Source of the DNA: Membranipora membranacea
Lineage: Eukaryota; Bryozoa; Gymnolaemata; Cheilostomatida; Membraniporidae
DNA length: 64,000 bases
Assembly: GCA_914767715.1 (NCBI GenBank)
Contig: OU612073.1
Span: 20,892,001-20,956,000 of the forward strand
Reading direction: 5' to 3'
Both the position numbers and the translations under genes were made by a program. The stretch's first letter is position 1, and every line of letters begins with the position of its first letter. Positions 15,201 to 26,298 of this stretch are shown here, one piece after another. The notes under the pieces are model-generated. The model saw only the letters and a program-made list of their open reading frames with translations. It ran no database searches and was not told the origin of the DNA.

Positions 15201-18200
15201 TTTAGTTTTCTGATTATGGTGTCTAGAAATCTGAATGGATTTGAATACTTTTGATTGGCATGACCACACATATTGCAGATCACTGCACTAATCAGACGAG
15301 GTTAACACCCTGCCAAGAAAGTTCTTGAAGTTTTGTTGGAGTTGTCCTCCCAAAGGTAAAGCGTCGATGAGACGGACCCAGTTTTACAATGTTCATAGTT
15401 TAAGTCTGTGTCATGTGCTCTTTGTAATACAGCAGTTTTGCTTTACAGGTACAATCAAACACAGCAGAATCTCAACCTATGGGTGAGGTGAGATGGATAT
15501 GAGCGAGAGAAATGTAATTATATTTGTATTTTTGTTAGCCTATACGGAATTTTGCGTCATGGTTTTGCTTATTTTCATTTCACCTTGGTAGGTATCTGCC
15601 ATCTGAAGTACATCGAGTTAAATGATCAGGAACAGGAAAGGCAAGACCGGCACTTGAAGATTTTAGTCTTATCATAAATCAAGTGAGCTTTTCCTAGTAA
15701 AAAATGATGGATATCCGATAAGTTATAATCCACCAATCATCCATTTCAACATTACATTGCATAAAGGATCCTCCTAATTATGGTCATGGCTGAAACTGAT
15801 AAATGGGAACCGAAATAACATCCATCATCAATCATCATACAATATTGAAGTTAGTTCATAGTTGGACAGTTTGTGGGGTTTCTAGTCGCCAGCAACATGG
15901 TGAGTCAACCCATAACTGTTGAGGATCGGTAGAAAAAATTTGTTTTTCCTCTTTTTAACTAAAAAGACGCCCACTGCTTACATGACTCATATTTATGAAT
16001 GAAGTCAACATTGCTTGAAAAAACACCAAATTCCAGCGAGTTCCATCCGATAACAGACAAGATTGCTCATCTTGCTGTCCAACGTGACTTAAGGTATCTG
16101 TTGTTGAGTCAGGCACATGACTAGGTAGGGTACATACTTCATGCTATGACTACTGCTTGATCTTACACAAACTCTGATTACAGTAGAAGTGTAAGCGAGG
16201 CAGGATGTAAGTGGTGATGAATGTAATGATAGGTTTATTTTTAGCACAGTTGAGGGAGGAGGAAAGTCCCTCCCTAACTTACGTTTATTTAGAAGAAGGT
16301 ATAGAAATTCACTCTGCAAAATCCCCAACAATATTCGTTAATTCAGAATTATATATAGGATAACAGCAGTATAACACTCACCAAACTTATCTCCATCACT
16401 GATGGGAAATCGTGCTGTCTTTGATGAGAAGAACCAGTGTATTCTAGCAGTGGATGAGTTGTGACATTGTTCTTGTTGTGATATGGCTAAAGAGCAGAGG
16501 ATGTCTACTGTCTGACCTTCAACTCCGACCCCTGAACAACCGCTATCAGTCCGGAGCTCATAGAATGCTAGAAGGGAAGAAAATAAAACAGATTTTCAAT
16601 TTACTGAAGAATAATGAGGAGGAAGGTTCTGCTTAGGTTTAAAGTGTACTATCTATTCAGCGAACCAATTTGGAATCAATCACTTGTGCAATAGTCAAAC
16701 TTGTTTTGCAATTGGGCAAGCAGGAAAAAAAACTATGATAGTATGTATTAATGACCTTCATCATATTTATACATATATTCAGTTTTTTGTAATTAGTTGC
16801 AAAACTAGCGACACTGGCTTAGAACTGGAAGTTGAGCTTTAGGTCAGTTGATATGCATCCCATGTCATGTATTGATAAATATCTAAACTATAGAAACACA
16901 ATATCTGATTTGTTTTTCACGCAACACAAACAGTATTATGTTGTCCATTAATGGCCAGACAAAATCTAGGCAGTACAAGATTAGAATTATATAATGTCTG
17001 GGAACAGTGCCTAAATATGAAATCTAATACAAGACATGGGACGTTTCTATCACAGTTAGAGGGTCCTCACATCTATTGACGCCCCTCTCACCAGTTATGA
17101 AGGGTACTTATAAGCTGTATATTAAATGGGTACTCTTTCAGTACTGGCTCTGCTCTTTGTCCGCGATATGTAGTATCAATATAATACTTGCCAGCTTATT
17201 CAATCCATGAAATAACAGTGTTTTAAAATGATAATGGAGCTTGAATTAATTTAATGTGTTTGTAGACCAAACCAAATATCAACAGATTAGAGCATTAAAA
17301 TAAGTTGATAAATGAACATAATTAGCTTATAATTATAGGATTGAAAGGAATTGCGACTTCTGTTACTTTAAAAGAGACGCAGAGTTGTCGGACTGACCAT
17401 GCAAGTCCATATTCATACCATATGTCGAGGCACTGGCTGAACAAGACCCTGCTCAATTGAAATTTCGGCAATGGCAGCCATGCTAAATGGGATCGGTCTC
17501 TCATTTCCTTTTTCCCAAAACATTTGACTCGCTCCACTTTGTATAAGATGGTATCAGACATCTTGCCGCACTTATCATCCTAACACTCAATGACAATTTA
17601 TTTATCTCATACTCAGTTCCACAACACATAGCATTGTAAACCATCCCATCTCAATGGTTCTCTAATCTTATATTAATCAGCATGGGTCACTGGTTCATAT
17701 CAAACAGCGTGTCCGAAAACGCATTCAAATCTGGACTATTATGTTTCATCATGCAAAGATAATTGAGTATTTTACAAAGTTATCTTCAAATTCCCATGGA
17801 TGATTTCAGGACCCTTCCCTCAATCAAATTAAAAACTTAAAACTGTTGAGAAAATATTTATCAGGTTGAATGCTTGAATAACAATGCCAGCATCATTATC
17901 AGTGCACATATCAAATCTGTGGTACTGTAAAATGTATTTTAACTTTTTTAATCAGTACAATTTCCAATCAAAGCTTTATTTCAAGTGTAGGAAGCATACT
18001 ACGTTCCAGATTCCTTTCCGTATTCTAAATCTTTTCGAAATCGGATATACCATTTTGGGCCTTGATTTATCTTCGCTCCAAGAGGAACCATTTTCAGCAG
18101 GTGTTGCATGTTCTCATGTGATTAAAGTATCGATGGGATGTTTCCTAGCATCCAAATGTTTATCACTGCATAACATAGTCCAAGGCTGTCACTTGGTGGA

Positions 18201-20256
18201 CCTGCAGAAACCTGCAAACCTGTGACCATCTTCGACAGGTGTCGACACAACATGCCTTTATCACCTGATGAGCTCATTGCCTATAACTATGTGGGACTTG
18301 CCTCCAGATATTTCATAATATTTTATACCCCTGATAATTAAGATCACATCAACGGTCTTCATTAAAAACAAAGATTGTTGATGTTCAGTTCATTAACTGT
18401 TTTTCCCATATATTAATTTCCCATGAGGTAAGATTTTGATCACTGGTATAGTAATTTTTTAATCCAAGGGGAGAATATTTCATGAGAATTAATTGTTAGC
18501 TGTGTGAGAATTGTTTTAATTGGTGATGACGCTATCTGGTCTGTTATTTTTTTAACCTGTCCAAGACATAAATCTTCAATCGCTCAATATTGAGCCAGAT
18601 ACCTCGATAGACAGTTCAATGTGACATCCTTTAACCAAAATTCACTTCTGTATTAATTGATCGACATTCTCGCACCTTGATTCCGAGCGAATGACATTTA
18701 ATAACAAACTCAAATTAAAAAAATAATGCTAAGATGGCACAGAGACATCCCTAGGACCTGATGGTAGCCTCACATGTCAAAATAAATATAATATAATATT
18801 CTGGTGAATGGAATGTAAAAGCAGAATGTCGAAATCATAGACTCATATTTCATTTCATTAAAAATTCTACTGGCAGATGGATGGCGATGCTTAACTGCTG
18901 GTAGTGGTAACAGATTTTATTTTTGTCCATTTCCTTCCATTGGTGCATTATCAGATGACCCTATTTACCTCTCATATTCTTGCCTTACAAATCTTATTAT
19001 TGTCCATCCTTCACAGAAGTCTCCATAACAATTTGTCACAAACAGATTTTGAAGAGGCAGATAAAAGGCTTACATGGCGCAGGTAAATCAATTACCTTGA
19101 TATGTGGTGACTTGCACTGCACTGAGGTGGTCCACCCCCAAGACATGACTGCCTTTTGAAACAATAAATTATGGATTAATAAAACAATGGGAGACCAAGT
19201 CAATCTTCCACTACGCTGGTTACTCCATTGATTGTTACATTACCGGATGGCCACCTTGAATCTATTTTTAGCTAAGCTCATGGCAGCCTGTATAAAAATA
19301 ACCACGAAAATGTGGAAAAAAACAACTGGCATTATTTATGTGTTATGACAAGGTTACACATTGGTGATGCCAGACACACCATACCGGATATGGTGAGGTA
19401 TTATTACTGTGCAGCTACTGCAGCTCCGAGTCAGTAAATATCACAACTATCTAACTTACAGATGGCCGCTATCAGCTCACATCTAGTCTTTTATTGCATT
19501 TCCATGCGGTTTACTAAATATTTTCCGGCCAATCTCCTATTTCAAACCATTGCACTCCTATACAGGGGGGGGGGGGGGGGGGAGGATTATTCAATTTCCT
19601 GTTAGAGCTCTAGTGAGGAAGACCACAGTTTGTTTGGTAATGATAGGCTGATCCTTCTAATTACCCAAACATTTACACTCAAATCCATCAAGATCATCAT
19701 GATATTTCTCAGGATTATAGAATTAAAAAAGAGGGTGTATCAGACACGCTGCAGCTTTTTGTCTGCAGTGTGAATGAGCTAATATTGAGGTTTGAGGTAT
19801 AGTAAGGCTTGAACTAAAATCTCAGCAGTCGTCAGTCAGAGAAGCCATGTACCCCTAAGTGTACTGTAAGCATGATATGGCGGTGAACATGAAAAGGTTA
19901 TATCTCCTATCAATGTCTATGTAAAGATAAGGGAATACAGGCGATATGTTGAGTTGGATAGAGCATTTCACTTTTAGGAGTAAATAGAAGGAATGAATAG
20001 ACTGGTGGTAACGAAGGCAACTTTCTCAGAGAATAAAACTCCACGACACATACCTATGCAGTTATCTGTGAGAGAGTTTGCATTGATATTATGGACATAA
20101 AAGTGTGTTTTACCAAATAACCAGATAAACAAACTCACCATCGTTTGAAGCTGCAGCTGTGCATTGTAATGCCGTTTGTAACATTAAGGCAGCGATAGTA
20201 ATCCACATAGTCAGCATCCTCCACCGGCAGCGACAGCATAATGATTGCTGTGTCAT
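9227..20256 (-). CDS. Notch-core-like receptor: signal peptide, Ig domain, two LNRs, NOD/NODP, TM, short tail
   Basis: Exons in coding order: 20256-20139, 16567-16382, 12512-12336, 12072-11873, 10750-10506, 10223-10078, 9678-9227. Phases 1,1,1,0,2,1 agree at every junction and give 507 aa. Residues 1-36 are a signal peptide with hydrophobic core WITIAALML. Residues 40-160 are one Ig-like domain (Cys in DILCSL, Trp in RIHWFF, DTGIFTC). Residues 162-196 are a degenerate LNR (FANGQCDEHC, then FDGGDC) lacking the fifth Cys. Residues 203-235 are a canonical six-Cys LNR (YQDGVCQRNC, then CGFDGGDC). Residues 240-300 match NOD (ETLSVVIPTI) and 310-357 match NODP (paired Cys, CFLRVTSAAKYI). The TM is at 404-426. 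The 81-residue tail is basic then Ser-rich, ends EEHV, and has no RAM or ankyrin region. In Notch, LNR plus NOD/NODP form the mechanosensitive cleavage switch. No EGF repeats or furin site are seen. Introns 1 and 2 (3.6 and 3.9 kb) could hide extra exons. Ligand and signalling mode are unknown. Confidence 0.85.
10853..11392. mobile_element. Inverted-repeat element with 10-bp target duplication (Mutator-like MITE)
   Basis: This 540-bp element lies in intron 4 of the Notch-like gene. The left end begins GGTAACTGTAAATTGCTGAA. The right end read in reverse complement begins GGGTAACTGTAAATTGCTGA. The inverted repeats run for about 50 bp and differ mainly by one extra copy of an internal GGCTGAAC unit on the left. 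The 10-bp repeat AAACAAACGC flanks it at 10843-10852 and 11393-11402. The interior has a poly-G run near 11160 and no coding frame. A 9-10-bp duplication again fits a Mutator-like element, but its terminal sequence is unlike that of the 2.7-kb element. Confidence 0.78.
19565..19582. repeat. Poly-G run (18 G)
   Basis: An uninterrupted run of 18 G lies in intron 1 of the Notch-like gene. Similar runs occur at about 11160, 23787 and 37960. Run lengths may be inexact in any assembly. Confidence 0.8.
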
Positions 20257-23200
20257 TGTTTGTATTCTGATGATATCAATACAATATCTGATCAGTCAGA
20301 GGTATTGGCTGTATCCAGTTTTTACCCACACAAGGGAAGACAATATATTTCCTCGTCAACTGCGGTGAAGATATATCATTATTATCTATGAACGTAGCGT
20401 GTAGGTGATTGTCTGGCTTTATCAGAACATCTGTAGAGACCAGCTGCTTTGTGCCTGTTCTTCTTTTGATAAGGAGACCTGATTCCTGAGATTTGATGTT
20501 GTAACTCGTAATCACTGCTGTTTTATGTTCACCATCGAATATGTTCACCACCAAAAGAAGAAGAAATGATGACTGTGGAATCTGCAATTTATAAGACGGA
20601 GAATGGTTAATAAATACAAATCAGAGAAGACAATTTAGGTAAGATGATGTAACATAAGAATGAGCAGTTTTAACTCAATGGGAGTATGTACTAAAACCGG
20701 CATTTTCAATCAGCAACAGTCCGACACAATAAAAGTGCATTTGATCTTTAACTTCTACCTGAACTAATGATAGCAAAAATGTCAAGAATTATCAGGTACC
20801 CTATTCTGATCTAAATAATCCGTTAGAATTATGATGTTTTTGTAAGAAAAACCTGCAGATGAGCAGCTGTTTCTTGTACTTCTGTTGATCCTAACAAACT
20901 GTGATTAAAATCGCTCTTGGCAAGAGGCAATAGCCTAAATGATTCTGTCTTGTGTGTATAAGATCAATACTTTTACACGATTGACAAGGGCGATGAACAG
21001 CAAAATTACACCATAAAAGATAAACAATTATAATAATTTTATCTCACTTCGTCTAGCAAAAACAAAGACTGACGGCAGATGCTTTGACTGCAACAAAAAA
21101 AGTTAACGAATCAAACAGCTTGTATTGTGATAATACGCTACAGTCTGTTCTTGTATGAGTATTTACATAGCTCGAGAAATCACCAAGTTACTTTGTGTAT
21201 TAGATCGTTAGTTGTTTTTTCAGGCTCTTGACACAAAGGGAACATAAGGCTAAAAGCTGATAAACCTCTTTCCAAACTTCATATTTGACAACTAGGCCTA
21301 AGCAGAAACTATATAATGACGCTGAGCATTATTTAGAAGAGAACGAACTGCCCCTTATTGTAATTTTGTTTTGCCGTTTTGCTGTCATAGATATGTTCCT
21401 GCTTTGTGGAATGAAGTATATATCTGTAAGATACTAATTTGGGCAGTGGCTGTCGATCAGTGCCGAGAAAACAGGCAATGAAATTGATAAATGGCAACTG
21501 GCAAGAGGTGTCTATGTGATAAACAGGTTGCGAAAAACACATTCTCCAATGATTAAAACTGCCATCCCCGCCAACCAAACACTGAAAGTGAAATTTGGCA
21601 ACTAAACTGCCGTTTTTAATCAGATTAAATTCTACCAAAAACCACCAAAAATTCACCGTTATCGAGTGATAAATCAACAAGAATTACATATACCTGTCAA
21701 AGCTTCTGGAAATTGTTCAAATTTCAAATGTTTTTGCAAGAATTTGCGTCATGCCAAATCTGAGAGACAGTTAATTGACTAAACTATGTGCGTCTCATGC
21801 TGATGTCCCATACTTGAACAACAAGTCCAGCCCCATGGAAGGCGTAACGCTGAGCCCCTTACCAACTACCAATCAGACTGCATTTGACATGAAATACAGC
21901 TTGTTTCCTATTATGCTGTTTGAGATAGGAAATGATATGCATCTTTAGCAATGATAATCACAATAGCTTTTGCCCTGTTCTAAAGGTATATTACATAAAT
22001 CAACTCCTTGTATAAATTAACCAGAATTAATGACTTGAGATTTAACATTATTTGGCTTGTCTCCTTGAGGATGTCAAAATCAGCCTCAAACAGCAACTTT
22101 CCTAGCAACGGCAAAATGCTATCAATCTGTCAGACATTCCTGCCCTCAACACTGTCCACAAATAAGAATAAACATTAAAATTGCGTACTGACAAATATTA
22201 GCAGAGCATCTAATGATTTTAGTCAGCGGATTAATCCTTGATTGCAGCACAGCATTTGTGTTTGCCTTCATATTCGCATTTGTGGTGACGAGGAAAGTCC
22301 TTTGGTTATACTTTGCCTCAGATTCGAAAGCAATCGAATTATTTCTGATATGACCTACCTGAAAAGATGTGTAACACTAACATACTGCCCTACTATATTT
22401 TGGTTGCAGAAGTTCGAAAAGTTGTGTTTTCTAGAAAGAAGGGTATCATGCTACTACCTGGAACAGAATGTCGATTAGTTACCACCGTTGTATATTTTAC
22501 ATGTATGTATTGTTTATGAAGTAGAAAAGATATAAATACTTATGGCTTCCAGTAGATCGGCTTCCTGAATATTGGGACATGTATGTTGTATTGTGACTTT
22601 ATGACTGGTGAAGAATGATTGAGTGGCATACTGCAACAGGTGCTACATGTGGTAAGATAGCGCGGGGCTTACGTCATATAAATTAAACCAATGAAAATCA
22701 AGGTTAATCACAGAGGTCAAATTAGTGTAAATGTTTTAATTGCAGGTAAATATTTAAGACGCAATAGAATTTGATATTTGAGCTAGGTTCTTTCAAAGAT
22801 GGACTATTTACAGCAGTTGGTCATGAAAAAGAGTTGATTTTGGAAGAGTGAATTTAATTTCCAATTTTTGAATGAAATAACGCCTTACACATCTATGGAG
22901 GCTTTCCAAATAACATAGTCCAAGGTAAGATACTACCATCCACCAGGTCTCATTCAATCACAATGTAACCATTATTCAAAATATCTCATTTGCAGAAGTA
23001 GAGGGTTCTTATCTTCTTTCCCCATCCCAATCAACATCATTCATTATTATTACAATGTAAATAAATGTGTTATGTTTGTTTGAATGTATGTTTGTGTGGC
23101 AAGCTTTGACTCCTTGCCTTTCCATTTCCTTGTCTATGCAGACAGAATTCTGCCTACCTTACCTGGCACAGACTGCAAAGGAATGCATATTGTTATGCAA

Positions 23201-26200
23201 GTTGACAACAAACTCACTGCTATCAATTGGTCTATCTATGCATTTCATTGCAAGTCCTGACGCATATATGGTGGTGATACAATTGAACCCCAATTGAATT
23301 GGTAAAATTAATTTAACATACCTTTATCAATGAAATCTCTTAACCTGGAGGGAGTTCGTTGCCTTTATCAACTACACCTTGACTCACAGTCACAGACTGG
23401 CCTGTCACTTGTGTCACACAGTACAGCAGGGGGTATCCTTGAACAAATATATTGGTAGGGCTTTGCACCAGCTGAGTTGACCTCTACTGTTGTATATATG
23501 CCAAAATTGGTAGGGCTCAGCCCAACCAGCTCTCATTGACGATACCCCCCTGCAGTACAGTGAAAAACCAGAACTGTGTCCATTGATTTTTAAGTGGTAG
23601 GTTCGAGCACGAGATGTGTACAGGAATTTAAACCTGATCTTGTGAACACACCCAGTGTTTGAAGTGTATCAGTACTGGCCAATATCGAGTACTGGTATGA
23701 AGTGGTAGTCACTAGAATACTGCCACTAACACTAAACTACATTTCATATGTTATATATATATATGGGTGTTAATGATGACAATGTGGGGGGGGGGGGTAG
23801 TGGGTGGGTGCAAGTTTTAATGACAAGGTGGTAAAAGGTTTGGAATTTTTTAATGATGGGGAGGAAAAAGTGGAGCCCAATTTTTCAGAAGGGGGATCGC
23901 TCAGTACTTCCACCAGCTTATTCCCGATTCAAACACTTAAAACACCCGTGTAGGCCTACATTATATAATGATAAGCTCGGAACTTTTTTTGATTCATTGG
24001 ATACAGACCATTAGCCAAGCGTTGAATAGACAGAGAAGGTTCAAATAATTGAAAAAACTGACTTGTGATTTGAATATAGTTGCATATCTAGGGCCAATAT
24101 GGCTTGACTGGTTTTGTTTTTTAATGCTTAGTTTAGGGCGAATTTAGATCGGTCGAATGCAGTTATTGCTGCCCATGGCCCATCATATGACAATGGTGTG
24201 ATGCTCTGTCCCAGGCTATGATCTCGGTTTTATCTCCCTGTGTTCATGTATTATTGCTAATCAGGTGTTTTTGCTGTTCGAATACCCTGAAATGACTGTG
24301 TATGCATGCGCAAGTAAATTAAAATTTGGTCGATGATCGCTAATGGCCTATCTCCGGTTAAACTTTCAATGTAGTCCACAAATTTTTACTCACTTCAACT
24401 ATGGTTGTTCCCCAAGCAGGCAACACAGCCCATAACAGCAACAGGCTCTGGTAGAGAAAGTTGTATGCTTGTTCCTTTATTATCACATAACTTCGGAGAG
24501 AACTATATGCGTAGTCTTTTTTGACTATGTTTGGTTTAACCCCCAAAGATGACACTTTTTATTGGTAGATATTGAGGGCGAAGCAGAGTACTAGGGCAAG
24601 TAGTAACCCACCTAGGCCTATTCTGCACAGCTTCGGTTGACTGATAACCACTCCTTATTTTTTTATCAAGGTCACAAACTGGAGTCTTCCATATAAAATT
24701 ACTATATATGCATATTGTGGATATTTTTAACACGAGTCCCTAATGTTTCTCCATATGCCGTACATCTATAAGCTGATCTGCAGAATCTCTGCATGTCCAT
24801 ATCTCTTCTGTCCAAACATACGACCATCCTCATGTCAACATCATATCATTGACTTACCATGGTCAAATTCACTGTTCGTCGTGCTCACACTAAAATTCAG
24901 TAATGTATGTACTTCAGTGTAAGGCTTAGGTAACATGTGATGGCTCTATTTCTATAGTTATAAATATTTATTTCATGCTTGTGTTCCGAATTGCAATCAG
25001 TTTTCACTCCCAGGACATGATATTGAACTCCTGTGATAACCAAACGATTGTTTGTAGGATGCAAGTTAAGTCTTAACCCTGCAACAATGTCAATGTAATG
25101 TAAGGCCTCGTAATAGTGTGTATATCAGAATGTATTGACCTTGTGTTCATGTCCTCATATTTCATGAGACTAAATCTATTGACATCTTCCTGTTTAAGAT
25201 CGACAGCATGTGAGATGTCGAATATAAATATAACAGGAAAAGACTTCGCTGTTCCTTTGATTGGCTTTACACTATAAAGTTGCACACAATTAGAAAGTTG
25301 CATCCACATGGCCATGTGTGTGTTACTTCACACCAGTTATCAATTCTCAAAGAACATTGATTGCCTAGACCACCTCCAACACCAATAACCTGGTTTAGCA
25401 AGATAATTTTTTGTCAACAAAAAATTCACGTGTCTCATGCCATCAATCTAACATTATAACCATGTCACATATAGAGGCTAATGACTTAAGCTGTAACTCA
25501 GTTTGTTATTGTTTAGTTTGCAGTGTATGATGGTTGGCAGACAAGTATGTTATGGTGAAGGGTGGACTTGCGCATAAGTTTTAGTATTGAGATACCTTCA
25601 GGAGACTGAACAGTCAAGGAGTTGAAAAATATCCAGTCAAGCAGAGGGAGCTAAGAGCACTGACCTTCATCATTGACAGAGTGTAACTAGCTAAAGTATT
25701 GGTAAGTATTTATAGGCTGTAATTAAGTATGAATCCAATAAGATTTACTTATGATAAATAGAGAGAGGATGAAAATTTAATTGTGTACGAGTGGGTGGAA
25801 CAAGAGGGTAATTTTATTAATTCATAGTCAGATTGTGATCTTATTGAGACCTTCAGTCAGTGTGGTATTACTGAGTTACTATACAACTGGAGGTGAGCAT
25901 CTACTTCATCTGCAGACTGCTCTCTGATAGACACTGATAAGGTGACACCTGTATCTCAAGTGGTGAAGGGAGTTTTTTAGTAGAATTGATTTCGTCTTGA
26001 TAAACTGCCTGTTTAGTTTTAGATCTCAGCTTATTGTCAGATGGAGTTTGATCATTTCACCTTATCACAATATGCAGCATGTAGTCGCAGAATGAGGATT
26101 GATATATCCTTATTCTGTGATGTTCGAGTGTTGAGCCACATAATCCCCGCTGACACCCAGCTGAGATCTCTAACTAGGTCTGATTGTTCATGGTAACTCG

Positions 26201-26298
26201 GTTACATTTTGACTAGACTAATATATTTTTTTATTTATTCTTTGCAATGTGATGCAGACAGGACTCACAGGAGACAGTAGTTTTAGTAACATACCAGA
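20257..26298. other. 6-kb divergent intergenic region
   Basis: This is the space between the start codons of the Notch-like gene (leftward) and the acyltransferase gene (rightward), so it should contain both promoters. No exon is supported. A minus-strand frame at 20587-20276 has a hydrophobic start but closes before the Notch-like start codon and has no family match. A possible untranslated first exon of the acyltransferase ends at a good donor (GTAAGTAT) near 25701. A matching acceptor (GATGCAG) lies near 26257, just before its start codon. A 132-bp MITE lies at 23424-23555. Confidence 0.5.
23424..23555. mobile_element. Small MITE flanked by TA
   Basis: Inverted ends CAGCAGGGGGTATC and, in reverse complement from the right, CTGCAGGGGGGTATC enclose about 132 bp, with TA directly outside both ends. 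A TA duplication and short inverted repeats suggest a Tc1/mariner-type non-autonomous element. The interior contains the direct repeat ATTGGTAGGGCT twice. The element has no coding capacity. Confidence 0.6.

Noticed and set aside
17884-18225. Plus-strand 113-aa frame within intron 1 of the Notch-like gene
   Set aside because: No recognisable motif, antisense to the gene, no flanking exons.
20276-20587. Minus-strand 103-aa frame with a hydrophobic start just upstream of the Notch-like start codon
   Set aside because: It ends in a stop before the signal exon, has no family match or splice support, and is better read as leader sequence.
21333-21680. Minus-strand 115-aa open frame in the divergent intergenic region
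   Set aside because: Composition, absence of domains and absence of splice context point to a chance frame.
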